Shown here: piece by piece, positions 12,141 to 23,452 of the stretch
Numbering within the stretch: the stretch's first letter is position 1
Layout of the letters: each line of letters opens with the position of its first letter
Assembly: GCA_029204225.1 (NCBI GenBank)
Contig: CM055103.1
Span: 51,859,145-51,923,144 of the forward strand
From: Diphasiastrum complanatum
Lineage: Eukaryota > Streptophyta > Lycopodiopsida > Lycopodiales > Lycopodiaceae
Length of the DNA stretch: 64,000 nt
Reading direction: 5' to 3'
Made by a program: the position numbers and the translations under genes
The notes under the pieces: generated by a model
Told to the model about the DNA's origin: nothing
Seen by the model: only the letters and a program-made list of their open reading frames with translations
Databases searched by the model: none

Positions 12141-12145
<5 letters not shown>
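11590..12145. repeat. tandem R2 units with GAGGTCGGAAT motifs
   Basis: Two units (about 11590-11850 and 11920-12145) share GAGCAGAGGTCGGAATCGAC, a TTCC.AGGT.TGTTC..ACCTCC inverted partner and CATCAACAAAAA.TACAGATT. The motif pairs form imperfect palindromes about 70 bp apart. More units lie at 14.2-14.8 kb. They may be transposon subterminal arrays, but no terminus is visible. Confidence 0.65.

Positions 12146-12235
<90 letters not shown>
12145..12235. repeat. (CT)n microsatellite, about 90 bp
   Basis: An uninterrupted run of about 45 CT units that separates R2 from the right copy of R1. Open frames across it are artefacts of low complexity. Confidence 0.98.
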
Positions 12236-12238
<3 letters not shown>

Positions 12239-12905
12239 CCAATTGGCTTAAAAAAATAGAGTTTTGTGAAACGGATTCCAAAGCTTTCATGTATATTGAC
12301 TCATAGCTACAACATTAATACAACACATATATTGTCCGTTCATGACCATTTCAAGTTCAAGGAACAATGATGATCCAAATTGAACCACATTGAGGAATAG
12401 ACATCAACAAGAGGCTCACTGGCCCCATAGGTGACTCGTATGTAATGAGGGAATGTCTCTTATATGAAGACACAAAAGCAGAGTATGGTGTGCAGGCCCA
12501 TGGAAGTCCTTGAATTTTGCGGTTCGTAGCATCGAAGAAAGGAAAGGATGATGCTACTTCGAACACAACACTTCAAAGTAATCCAAATAAATCTCATGCA
12601 ACCTTTTAGAGTTATTGAGTTTGAAGTAGCAGACACACTTTTCTCATTTCGATGTGGTGAACCATAAGGTTCAAGAACGCCAATGGCCTGCACACCATAT
12701 CCCTCTTTGGTGTCGTCATTTTTAGGCCAGACACCCTATCGGCATAGTCAATTTGATTGTGGAGCCAGTTAGGCCCCTTTGCATCCTCAATGGATTCATG
12801 TGTTCACCAATATTCTTAGGGTTTAGGGTATGTGGATAATTATAGATGGAAAATTGATTTATATGTTGGTATCTCGTAGCTTTGACACAATACCTATAAT
12901 AGCTC
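12233..12905. repeat. long direct repeat R1, right copy
   Basis: Second copy of the block at 10797-11480, about 1.44 kb downstream in the same direction. The region is therefore a tandem duplication of a CT tract + R1 + R2 unit. Confidence 0.8.
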
Positions 12906-13025
12906 AGAATTAAAATAACATGAATAGATTAAGATCTTATAAATCAAAGTAGCATGAACTAGCAAGCATGAAACATAAATCAAGATTCTGCAAATTAGGG
13001 TAGCATGAACTGGTAATCATGAAAC

Positions 13026-13314
13026 ATAAACGAATGGCATCACACACGCACACGCACACTCTAATCTTTAAAACCTAAACACACACGAGGATAAAAAAAA
13101 AAAAAACATAGTAGAGTGCTAATCAAAACTCCTGAACCGTACATTTATATCCTATTCCAGAATGTCACCACATGCTTCCTCCCTACAACGTTTGGGCTTT
13201 CTCGTGGAACTTATCGTCCAACAAGAAACATTTGAACCATGCCTTTATCGGAAGAAAACAAGGGCTACAAACCTTTCTAGAATTGGGAGTGTTGTTTACC
13301 TTTAACTCTTTCAT

Positions 13315-13345
<31 letters not shown>

Positions 13346-13905
13346 AAGCATGAAAACATAACCAATACACAACACATAAACTATGATCTTGTAAATTTAA
13401 ATAACAGGACTAGGTTAAGATCCTACAAATCATAGTAGCACAAACTAGTAAGCTTGAAACATAAATCAAGATTATGCGAATTAGGGTAGCATGAATTGGT
13501 AATCATGAAACATAAACGAATGGCATCACACACGCACACGCACACTCTAAACCCTAAAACCTAAACATACACGAGGATAAAAAAATGAAAGAACATAGTA
13601 GAGTGCTAATCAAAACTCCCGAACTGTACGATTATATCCTATTCCAGAAATGTCATCACATGCGCCCTCCCTACGGCGTTTGGGCTTTCTCGTGGAACTT
13701 ATCGTCCAACAAGAAACATTTGAACCACGTCTTTATCGGAAGAAAGCAAGGGCTACACACCTTCCTAGAATTGGGAGTGTGGGTTACCTTTAACTCTCTC
13801 TCTCTCTCTCTCTCCAAATCTCTCGCTCTCTATTTCTAAGCATGAAAACATGACAAATACACAACACATAAACTATCATCTTGTAAATTAAAATAACAGG
13901 ACTAG
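13026..13905. repeat. tandem repeat R3, period about 480 bp
   Basis: Two highly similar copies (from about 13026 and 13506) share CACACACGCACACGCACACT, TTTGGGCTTTCTCGTGGAAC and CTTATCGTCCAACAAGAAAC, each ending in a CT tract (13316-13344; 13795-13834). A diverged third copy lies at 39890-40070. The unit is non-coding. Confidence 0.85.
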
Positions 13906-14234
13906 GTTAAGGTCCGACAAATCAGAGTAGCACAAATTAGTAAGCTTGAAACATTAAATATGTATACCACGAATTGTTGAGGGTGGAGATCATTTGTTTT
14001 TTTAGGCCAACAATGGAGTTCCCCAGCAGGTTCATAAAAACACTAGCGGAGAAGTGTCGTCATTTAAAGGTCAAACGTAATAAATAAGACATCATGAAGG
14101 CCTCAATGTGGTGAAAGAATCTAAAAAATGTGGTGGTATTGAGTCAAAATGTATCAGATGGGACGAGAATTTTGTAATCTTGATAAAAAAGCTGATAATC
14201 TAGCATTGTTCAAACACAAATTGCCAATGTTTAC

Positions 14235-14770
14235 CATATCTGTTTTTGAATGTAAGAGCAGAGGTCAGAATGAACGTTGGAATAAAAGATGGTATAATGC
14301 CTTGAATAGATCCAAATATTTCGAGGTCTGTTCCGACCTCCACTAATTCCCACCCATTATCAACAAATCCATCAATAAATGTACAGATTTGTTTCTAAAA
14401 TGTGTAGATGTATTTTCATAAATCATAATGTAAAATAAAATTGAATGTATTTCTATACTGCAAAACGTGCATTTACAACAAAAGATAGGAGGTAAACATT
14501 TTGAGGTATATAATCTAGCATTCATGGGCTGGTAACAATCTAGCATATAATCTGTTTATGAATTGTAAAAAATGAATGAGCAGAGGTCGAAATGGACCTT
14601 GAAATAACAGATGGTATACTACCTTAAACAGATCCAAATATTCTGAGGTCTGTTCCGACCTCAACTGATTCCAGATGATAGCAAAAAAAATACAGATTTC
14701 AGATCTGTCATTTGAAGATAAAAAAAAAAAATGTCAGCAGAGGTTGGAACAGAGGTCGGAATAGACACTG
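14235..14770. repeat. further R2 units
   Basis: Two more diverged units (about 14235-14500 and 14570-14700) with GAGCAGAGGTC and TCTGTTCCGACCTC, plus an extra GAGGTCGGAATAGAC at about 14752. No gene in this stretch. Confidence 0.6.
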
Positions 14771-15560
14771 ATATGTTGCTAGAACTAGTATGATTCCATT
14801 CCAACCTTGAAGGTACCTCAGGAAACTGCTATAATGATATGTCTGAAATGCTATGATGAATATTGATCCAGTATCCAATAGTGAAATCTGCAAAACACAA
14901 ACATTATTGCAGTTTGTTTAGTTTAGTATCACAAAAAATAGTTGTAACAAATTAATTTTAGAAAAAGAGCAACAAACATCCATATGCAATCCAGCCTATC
15001 CACAAAAAAAACACAAGATTTGGCATCGGAACAGCCATCGGAATAGGTGCTGATATGACAAATCCAACATATTCGCATATTCCGGTAGTCATTCCAACTC
15101 TCTAGAACTCTGGATCTACAACAACCTCAAATGTGGATCTACATCACCCTCATCCAGCACCCTCACTTGGAACTACCTTTGGAATAGGCATTGAAATAGC
15201 CTTCGGAATAGTAAATATTGCAGATCCGCCTATTTCAACGGTCGTTCCGACCTGTCTGCTTCTCAAAAAATTGTATCCATCGACTCCTTTGCCTCAAAGG
15301 AAAGTCTGCATAGAAAACGTGGTGTCAACAAATCATTGAGATCACATTGAGATGGATACTATGATGCTAGAGAAAGAGAGAGTGAGAAAGGAGATTACCT
15401 TGTATCCAGCAAATCAAAAAGCCTCTATCCTCCACTTTCCCTTTCTTTCTTGACATCCCCACATTTGATTCTGCAAGGAGTAAGCTAAGAGAAAGAGCAA
15501 GGGAAACAAGCAAAGTGCAAGATGTGAAAAGTACAGTACTAAGGACCATAAATGGATCTT
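14770..15560. other. non-coding stretch with GGAATAG motifs
   Basis: Scattered copies of CGGAATAG / TATTCCG-like words (15025-15250) suggest a continuation of the R2-type array. No coding region or RNA gene recognised. Confidence 0.4.
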
Positions 15561-16240
15561 TGAATGATCCACAAGGTGATTGTATGCTTGTTAAACAATC
15601 TATCAGAAACTAGTCATCAGAAAACAAGATCTAGTTTAGCAGCTTGATAGGAAACAAGTAGAGACAATCAAAGCATTGATCAAATAGTCTAATCCAACTC
15701 CACACGTGTGGAAATAAGGCTGTAGTACGGCCTGTAGACAGTGTTTACAAAGTGCCAAAGCTGGGTTTCATTGAAAAATAGAGTAATCACCATACAATGA
15801 GAGGAAACTCGAGTTTCTCCTTGAGGCTCAAAAAAGTTTCTATCTTCTCACTATGGAGAGAGAGAATACATAGCAAATTCGACTTCCTTCTTGAAGTTAG
15901 GTGGATTTCCAGCATGTAATAAGGAATTTAACTCACTCTCCTTGACCTAAAATGAAACCCTAGTCTATTTCCTAGAGTCATGCTTGGTAGATAGCTAGTT
16001 GGTCAAATTTTCACCTTAAATCTAGGATTTAGGTCCTATAAACTAGGAATCACTACCAAAATGACATGACCAACCCTATGGACTTGACCTAGCCTACATT
16101 AGGATGGGTTTCCCACGTGGCATCATGGCCTCACATGTGTGGGACCCACTTGTGTACACAATTTACACTATTCTACATGGTTTTTGATCAAGCTAGATTT
16201 GCCAATTTTTGGCAATTCTTCACACTCCTCCTCAAATTTA
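15560..16240 (-). mobile_element. 3' LTR and polypurine tract of a minus-strand element
   Basis: The minus strand reads AAATTTGAGGAGGAG (16240-16225), a polypurine tract, followed directly by TGTGAAGAATTGCC at 16224, the same TGTGAA start as the LTRs of elements 1 and 2. The sequence downstream on that strand is LTR-like (TTTATAG box near 16035). The far edge near 15560 is a guess. Confidence 0.6.
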
Positions 16241-16737
16241 GCTTGATCTATTTACAACTCTCTTGATAGATCAATGAAAGCTTTTAGAAGTGTCTAAAAG
16301 CAAACCAGCTACAAAGAAGGAACTTTTGAGACTCCAATAGAGAATGATGTCCATGAAGGATCTTTCACCACATCTTAGAGGATCCCTTACAAGATGTTCC
16401 ATAAATGTGTCTATATGCATGTAGCACACTTCAAAACTAAACATCATGCCAAGCCATGGATTCCAAGGCATTTTGTGCACTTGAAGATACATCAATTAAA
16501 ATATTAAGTGCATAAATAATGTTGCCAAAGACAACTTGTCTTGCTTGATCCATATGATTGAGCCTAGATGGCTCCATCTTGATACTCAAGGTTCTTCTTG
16601 GAGTCCTCGGGTCTTGAGCTTGCTCCTCCACTTGACTTGACTCCAAACCATCAATGAATTGAATAAGGTGTTGATCCAAAGGTGCTTCTTCAAGTTTACA
16701 AATCTTCCACTCTTGAAAGATCACATTTCCACCATTG
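16241..16737 (-). pseudogene. non-RNase-H tail of the minus-strand element
   Basis: The sequence just before the polypurine tract should encode the RNase H tail in a normal copia element. Instead the minus strand has an open stretch of 95 codons at 16724-16437 (DPRTPRRTLSIKMEPSRLN, NILIDVSSSAQNALESMAW) and then broken frames. None of the RNase H motifs is visible. The product is not recognised. It resembles the situation in element 1, where non-pol sequence runs to the polypurine tract. Confidence 0.4.
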
Positions 16738-16801
16738 ACTTTGGTTTCCCTCCATAATGAAAAACCCTACTATTTTTGTGACTAGATTCAATGTCTCTAC
16801 T
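16738..16801 (-). repeat. LTR fragment, exact inverted copy of 51002-51065
   Basis: These 64 bp are, by eye, an exact reverse complement of the sequence just outside the opposite CACTA end. They belong to the LTR family of element 2 (ACATTGAATCTAG...TAGGGTTT). They lie 9 bp outside the CACTA terminus at 16811. Confidence 0.85.
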
Positions 16802-16810
16802 CCTCAAATC

Positions 16811-17965
16811 CACTACAACACCCACCGTGATTTGCAGCAGCTTTTACAACGTGAATCGTGACCTTAATTTGTTTTTAATTCGTTGCGAACATCTTCAAAA
16901 AATGTCGGAATCCGACAGGTACAGCATGTCGGACTCCCGAACCATTAGTCGAACCGGCGGACGCTAGGAGCCACGTAGACATCGGAATTCGACGTCCACA
17001 TCCAACGTAGCTGATCAAACATGGACGGTGGAATCCGACATCCAATCAACACGTCAGAATCTGACGTCTGTTCCACAAAAAATTCTTGAGAACTGTCCAA
17101 AAATGTCTGCGTCTATATTGGAATCCAATGTCCAATATAGATGTCAGATTCTAATGTCTGTTAATAGAATGTCATAAAAAAAACGTCCGCCGATGGGTGT
17201 CCAGGCGACGTCTGCCCGGACGTGTTTTTGTGCTGGAATCCGACGTCTTGGACTAGATAAATAAAAATAAAAAATGCGTACAAAACAATGCATGCATTTT
17301 TTTCGGTCTATTCTTGGAGTGGCACTAGTCTTGGATTGCTTTTGAGACAATATTATTCGATTGCATTCAACATTTGGATCAAGCAACAAGCATGAGGTAC
17401 TTTCTATACTTACATTACTTAATTCACATTATGAATTGCAATATCTTATTGTATTACTTTTTGAAAATACGACTTGAAGGGATGTTACTACAGGCTTACT
17501 TGAAAGGGGCTAACATGCATTAAAAAAAGCATTTTTCTCGAAAGCATGGAAAATCATGACTAAGCTTTTTGAAAATACGACATTGCACAAAGCTTTGCAA
17601 TTTCTAGTTAGTTAAGACATTGCACATTTTGTAATAGGACATTGCTCATATTTCGGAATCCAACGTACAAAACCAATAACAATATTGTGATCAATTGCAA
17701 TAATATATATATTGAAAGTGTATATCAATGTATCACAAAATTGCTACTTCTACAGTCTCTCTAACTTACAATAGACGAACTAAAATTATATTAAAAACCT
17801 AATCTACTCATCGTCTGCATACTAATGAAAACAAGCAAACAAGACACATTGGTATTTAATACTTGATCATACTAATGTGTGCATTTTAATCATTAGTATA
17901 CAAAATATTATACGAAATAATATACAAAAAATATAAAATTTAAATCTTTTAAAGAAACTTACTCA
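16811..17965. mobile_element. CACTA left end with subterminal palindromes
   Basis: Begins CACTACAACACCCACCG; about 26 of the first 27 bases match the inverted end at 50992. The first 600 bp carry repeated imperfect palindromes of the type GTCGGAATCCGAC (near 16903, 16982, 17033, 17070, 17130, 17233), likely transposase-binding sites. Beyond this it stays recognisably the reverse complement of 49900-50990. Confidence 0.8.
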
Positions 17966-18045
17966 TGGAGGATTACCCTCGCTCTTCAGTTTATCGACTA
18001 ATGCCTCGTATGATTCCCTGAACGCAAAGTTATACTCTTCTTGAA
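17966..18045 (-). pseudogene. TnpA last-exon remnant
   Basis: The minus strand encodes FAFRESYEALVDKLKSEGNP, matching the exon at 49777-49883 (FRESYKALVDKLKSEGNPP). The earlier exons are missing here: the sequence at 18045 jumps to what lies at 48450 in the opposite arm, a deletion of about 1.3 kb. Confidence 0.75.
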
Positions 18046-18194
18046 AATCATTTGTGGAAGTTTGGACGAAAAGATTAGGGTCAACCATCGAATTTGCAAG
18101 ACGTTGAGGTTTGTTAGTTTTATATGATTGTTTTTTATTATAATATTCATCATTCTATCAATGTCATTTATTTTATTTTTTTTAATCTGTGTAG

Positions 18195-20480
18195 ATGAAT
18201 CAAATGCCATTCCATGAAGTTGATCCATCCGTGTTTAATTACAATCAACGTCAAGTTTTGATTGACATGAGCAAACAACGAGAAAAACAAATTCAAGAGG
18301 CAAATACATTTGAAGAAAATGAAGATGATAATGGGGTGCAACACAATGACACAATGCACAATATGTTTGAATTCTACTGTAATGAAGCAGACAAGAATGA
18401 TGTTATGCATGCATCTTCTAGTGAAAATGGAGATCACGAACAATTTGAGTTGGATGAAGACGATATTCTATTGTGCAAGGAGGTAGACACTGTATCCAAG
18501 AGCATCCATTTTGAGACTAGCTACGTCAATTCTTATTCTAAACCTTCAAGCAACATACAATGGAGTGATCGCAGTGTCACATCATTATTCAGATACTTAA
18601 CGCATAACACAACTTTTGTACATTATAGTGTATTTATATTAAATTAATTTGGTTTTTCTTTTCTAACAACTCACATTGCTATTTGTCTTTTCAGGTTGTT
18701 GCATAAAGTACTTCCGAAAGAAAACATGATACCTAAAACACGAAAAAAAATACAAAAGATGATGAATGTACTTGGAATGGATTATGACACAATACATGCA
18801 TGCCCAGAAGACCATGTTTTATATAGAGGTGAGCATTCAGAAAAACTTCAATGTCCAATGTGTAACGCTTCACGTTATTGAGATGACATACAAGGGGTTA
18901 AGTACCATGAAAAGTGTTGCGACATTTTCCAATTATCCCATGAATGCAACATTTATTTCGATGTAAATCTTTGGCACAACTTATGGATTGGCATGTGAAA
19001 AGCGTTTCAGTGCATTTGACTAAGCTTATCTCACATTTGGTTTATGAACTATGCAGGTTTAACCACATCGGGTTACAACGCATGTTACATTTGTGGACCA
19101 CTTTTGGAGGGTCGTCACAGCACAAATATATTGTAAAAAGTGGTCTACGAATATGATCACAAATACTTGCCGCTTGATCATCCTTTTCAAAGGTTGAATA
19201 GGTGATTTTTTGGGGGGCAAGGAAATAATCCTTTAACTACACCACCACCCTCACGCATGGGAGTAGCGGAATGGCATGGTGAATGGCTTAAACATCATGA
19301 TGTTAATTCTTCATGGAATGAATCCATTGATGATATCAAACGGTTGTCTATTTTTCATAAAATACCATATTGGAGGAATTTATTGATAAATCATTTAATG
19401 GATCCTATGCACATATTAGAAAACGTTGATGAATCACTATGGAACCACATCACTCAGATAAAGGACAACTCTTCAGCTTGTAAAGCTCTACAAGCAGCCA
19501 ACGTGAAAAGACCCTATGGATTTAATACACTAAAGGTGAAGATGTGATTCTACCTAGTGTGCCATGGATTCTTACAAAACAACAACTCTCACATGTAAAA
19601 CATGTCATGAAACAAATGAGAACTCCAACAGGCTATGCACATTCTTTATCCAAATCATTTACCAAAGATAGTAAATTAAGTGGATTGAAATTGCATGATT
19701 GGCACAAGATGTTGCAATTCATACTTCCACTTTCAATTTGAGGTCTCTTCAACGATGACGTACAAAATTCGCTTCACAATTTATCATCGATGATTAGGTT
19801 TGTATATCTTTTTAAACACTTGTATAAATATGTGCTGTTTCAATATTTTTATGTGGTAAACAACCTAATGTTATATCAATATTCTTGCAGGTGGATTTCC
19901 TCAAAAGAAATAAAAAACAATGAAATGGATTCCATGAAAATCCAAATGATCAAAATGGTATGTTTGTTGGAAAGAGATTTTTCAACTTCCTTTTTGGATA
20001 TACAAGTTCATCTTCTAATGCATTTGGTCGAAGAAGTATCAATTGCAGGACCTGTACACACGCAGTGGATGTTCTACCTTGAGCGTTTTATGAAAGTTTT
20101 GAAGGGCTTTGTGAGACAAAAGGCAAGGCCAGAAGGTAGCATTGCAGAAGGTTGGCTTGTACAAAAAATCTTTATTTTATATCACCGAAATAATCTCACA
20201 ATTGCATCCTACAAGTCCAAAAATGTGGTGTGAAGAAGAAGATGAACGTGTTAAGGGTGAAGTACCACAAGGAAATGGTGTGCAAAAGAGATTGACACAT
20301 TCATAATATATAATTGTGGACAATTGGAAAATTGGATTTCAAGGTATGAAGAAGCCAAAAAGGAAAAAAACAAAACATTGAAATGAAGAAGAAATATCAA
20401 TCGAAAAAAAGAGAGAGCATTGGAGAACGACGAACATTTGGAAAAGAAGTGACCAAATTAGAATGGAAATTTGTTCATGG
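18195..20480 (+). pseudogene. CACTA transposase, TNP2/Transposase_21 + DUF4218 (copy A)
   Basis: Remains of a TnpD-type CACTA transposase. The first frame (18195-18647) starts MNQMPFHEVDPSVFNYNQRQ and is acidic. After an intron-like gap with TTTTCAG at about 18690, Transposase_21 follows: LLHKVLPKENMIPKTRKK, MDYDTIHACPEDHVLYRG, C-P-M-C, then broken frames with GYNACYICGPLLEG and YDHKYLPLDHPFQ, and the core IPYWRNLLINHL / MDPMHILENV (the family has DVMH). DUF4218 spans 19540-20160: LKLHDWHKMLQFILPLSI, an intron, then HLVEEVSIAGPVHTQWMFYL and RQKARPEGSIAEGWLVQ. Many stops make it inactive. Divergent from the TnpA remnant at 18 kb, as in the opposite arm at 48-49 kb. Confidence 0.9.
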
Positions 20481-20639
20481 ATGTGGATGGAAGATTAGTG
20501 TAGTATTGTCTTTGTAAAGTTTTGTTTTTGTACTACTCAATATATAAATAGTATTTCAATTTAATCAAATTTGTTTTTTTTGGTGTTTTAGTATAAATCA
20601 TACACTACCATTTGGGCATATGGACATCATTATCATGTT

Positions 20640-20950
20640 GAGAGAGTTGACAACAAGCGACGTACATATGATTGTGGTATAATGGCTAACTTTCAACAAG
20701 AGAGTCGTTCTAGTGCGAGGGACGTAAATGTCATTTTGGGCGATCTAGACTATGTTGGCACATTGCAACATATTTATGAAGTCGATTATGAGACTAACAA
20801 CAAATACTTTATTTTTGATGTAAAATGGTTTATGGTCATCTATCGTGGAAGCAACGCCACGGTTAAAAATGATAACTCGAAGCTTTTTCACATCGACTCA
20901 ACACAATGTTTATCAATGAACTCTCATGACACTTTAGTATTGCCATGACA
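20640..20950 (+). pseudogene. DUF4216 C-terminal domain of copy A
   Basis: Reads RTYDCGIMANFQQESRSSAR (about 20660), LGDLDYVGTLQHIYEVDYE, KYFIFDVKWFMVIYRGSNAT, then stops at 20946. DUF4216 normally follows DUF4218 in plant CACTA transposases, so this is the same broken gene after an AT-rich intron-like gap (20480-20640). Confidence 0.85.
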
Positions 20951-21189
20951 TTGCGAACATGTGATTAATACTCTCTACAATCCAATGTATTAATATTCTC
21001 AATGTCTTATTTATGTATCAATCTTATAAAACTAACTTAATTTTTTTATCTTATTGGCAGATTATATTTCATCTAGATCGAATAGATCCAAGATAGTGGT
21101 ATGTGATCCAACTTAATGCACGAAAATGACTTGTGTTTGAAGGAACAGATTTTGTAACATTGGATACACACGACGCCACAATTTTGAGG

Positions 21190-21370
21190 TTTTGGTAGAA
21201 CCTGAACCACTCATCCAAGCTCCAAATCATATGGAAATGACGGAAGAGGAAGATACAATTGCAAATGATGAGATTCCTACAATTGTACAAGGCCAAATTG
21301 AGAGTAATTTGAGGCCCCCACGTTTGGATGAGATAGAACTAGAAAAAGAAGAGATTGAATATGAGGGTAG
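21190..21370 (+). pseudogene. acidic C-terminal tail of copy A, upstream of element 1
   Basis: Encodes VEPEPLIQAPNHMEMTEEED and PTIVQGQIESNLRPPR, matching the tail of copy B at 39515-39660. The frame is cut at 21370 by element 1 and resumes at 26867. GGTAG at 21366-21370 is the left target-site duplication. Confidence 0.85.
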
Positions 21371-22016
21371 TGTGAAAATTGTCAACATTTCCTTGTCTAG
21401 TTTTAGGCCAAAATTGCTAAAAATGGCACATAGTTTAGGATCTGACTTTTCACACGTGTGAAACAGGTCTAGATATTTTTAGTAAGTGTATTTTTTCAGT
21501 ATGAAGAAGTGTCAAACTTCAAGACCTTCGAAATGAGTCCATTTTCATGTATTTTGGACATATATGCCAATTTTACCTATATAGGGCATATTTTAGGTAA
21601 GGAGGGTCTAGAGAGAGGAGAGAGAGTCATCTCTCTCAGCTATATATAGCAGGTAGGCCGTGGAGAAACAGGTTGGAGCAGATCCATTGTATTCATTTGC
21701 TTAATGAGAGATTTTTCTATTGGGTTCTCCTTCCATTGTTGGCATTGTGTAGTGATTGAGTTCAAGCTTTGTGTGTATGATCTTAGGTGCTTTCAAAAGT
21801 GGTAGGCTGATGTATTATGGACTGTATAATGCTATTTTGGGCCGCACTTGATGTTTATGGAAGTTTCCATTTGTGATAAATGCTTTTTGATCAAGTTCTT
21901 TGCATTCTAGGTAGCATAGAATGTGTTGCCAATTCCTAGCTTATGTAGTTTGGAGTGCAAGCATTCAAGCCAATGATCTTGGAGTTTAGATCCACTTAGG
22001 ATCTGTATTTTTCACA
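21371..22016 (+). repeat. 5' LTR of element 1
   Basis: 646 bp, TGTGAAAATTG...TTTTTCACA. Contains a TATA box and a GAGAGAGTCATCTCTCTC hairpin just upstream of it. The partner LTR is 26215-26861. Confidence 0.95.
21641..21648 (+). promoter_or_regulatory. TATA box in the 5' LTR of element 1
   Basis: TATATATA directly after a GAGAGA/TCTCTC inverted repeat, about 270 bp from the LTR start. It is preserved at 26485-26492 in the 3' LTR. Confidence 0.7.
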
Positions 22017-22028
22017 TGGTATCAGAGC
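22017..22028 (+). other. primer-binding site, element 1
   Basis: TGGTATCAGAGC, immediately after the LTR with no spacer. Confidence 0.95.
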
Positions 22029-23188
22029 TGGTTGGCTTCTATTTACAGTAAGTATTCCATTTTTGGTGATATTTGGATGTTTGATCAAGTTCTAGCATGA
22101 TTTTGCATTGCTTTGTTGATCAAATCTTACTAACCTTTGTTTTGTGAGTTGAACTTGTGGATCAAAAGCATATTTCAGGTCTATTGAAGATCAGAGGCTG
22201 AAAAGAAACTATTTTGGATCAGATCATAACACCTAATCATTTGTGATTGTGAGGCTTGTGCATATTCAATACTAACAATGTTCTTTTCAATCCTATTGTT
22301 GACAATCTCCATTCTTGGATGAACACTCTCCTTAAGTGGATGAAACTTCTCCTTAAGTGGATGACAAATGCTCTTTTGAGTGAGTTGTAATTCTCCTAAA
22401 GGCTGAGCAAAGCTCCCATTTGGATGAAAGATCCCCTTTTTTGGGTGAACATATTGTAAGCTCCATTGTGAAGAGCATATTGTAAAGATTGTCATCAATT
22501 TTGGCATAAATTTTGGTGTACTTTGTTGAGCATGTAAGTAGCTCTCCTTATGTAATTTGATTGGAGCATTTGCTGGAAGGTGTTAACCATTATGCAAGTG
22601 TGTTTTCAGGTTCTTAACAGGTTGAGGAACATTCTCATGTGAAGTGATCTTAGATCTACATCTAAACACCAAGATTTGACAAGATAGTGAAGCTAGTCTT
22701 GTGATTCACTAAGTGTGCTCATTCATTCACCTCTAAATCTTGTATTTATCACTTGCTGGAGTTTATAAACTTTTAGAAGTGTGGTTTACATGTGGTTTTA
22801 CAGGTTGAATCAATATCTTAGTGTGTTGATCATATGTTGATCAAGTTTGTTCATTACTAGGTAATCTTGGCATCCTAGTTTTGGGTATTTTCTAAGAATG
22901 CAAGTAACTCTTCACACCATAACTTGATTTGGTCACTTGCTGGAAAGTTTGAGAGCTTAAGCAAGAGTGTGTTCAGGTTGGTTTGATTTTGTAATCCATT
23001 CTTAGTGTGTGCAAAGTGTTGCATGTGTTTCAATCTTCCTTTCTATGCTTGGAAACCATCTAGGTTCAAGATAGAAGTGTTTTAGGGTCCTAAATCTTCA
23101 TAGATCTCTTTATCTATCATTTGTTGAGAGAAAAGTGAGTGCTAAGTGCTTTAGGACAGAACCTAAAAGTTGAAGAAACATTAGAATC
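22029..23188 (+). other. leader of element 1 with internal repeats
   Basis: About 1.16 kb without an open frame of note. Three diverged repeats (near 22560-22630, 22745-22810, 22910-22990) share CACTTGCTGGA, an AAG.GTGTG.TT core and CAGGTT. It is about twice as long as the leader of element 2. Confidence 0.55.
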
Positions 23189-23452
23189 ATGGCTTCCAAT
23201 GGTGGGATCATGCTAGAGTCTAGTGAAAGGTTGAGTTCATCAAACTACTCTACTTGGAAAGTGAGGATGGAGTCCTTACTTGAGTTGAATGAACTCATGG
23301 ACATAGTTGCAGAAATTGAAGAGAGACCTCTCACACTTCAAGAGCAACAAAGGTTTGATAAGAAGGCCAAAAGGGCTCTTCATATCATTAAAATGAATGT
23401 TACAAATGAACTTCTCAAGGAAGTTGGAAAGTGTGAGACAAATATTTTCTAG
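23189..23452 (+). CDS. gag N-terminus of element 1
   Basis: 87 codons starting MASNGGIMLESSERLSSSNY, the N-terminal part of a copia UBN2-type gag, closely matching element 2 (MATSIGVMLEANDRLTSSNY). It ends shortly after LLKEVGKC because about 75-80 nt present in element 2 (the EAWNLLKKLYESKS part) are missing, which shifts the frame. The rest of gag continues in the next frame, overlapping this one from 23397. A full gag would need a ribosomal frameshift in the 56-nt overlap. Otherwise this is a truncated capsid fragment. Confidence 0.75.
   Translation: MASNGGIMLESSERLSSSNYSTWKVRMESLLELNELMDIVAEIEERPLTLQEQQRFDKKAKRALHIIKMNVTNELLKEVGKCETNIF

Noticed and set aside
11967-12290. Frames rich in Arg-Glu or Ser-Leu repeats
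   Set aside because: Translation of the (CT)n tract.
10780-15560. CRISPR-like or satellite array
   Set aside because: Repeats are few, long, irregularly spaced and mixed with microsatellites; a plant nuclear context also argues against CRISPR.
18195-18647. Intact host gene with acidic N-terminus
   Set aside because: Continues through an intron-like gap into Transposase_21 and recurs at 48.2 kb beside a CACTA end; it belongs to the transposon.
22017-22028. tRNA gene suggested by the initiator-tRNA match
   Set aside because: Only the 12-nt primer-binding complement is present; no tRNA arms or loops around this or the other primer sites.
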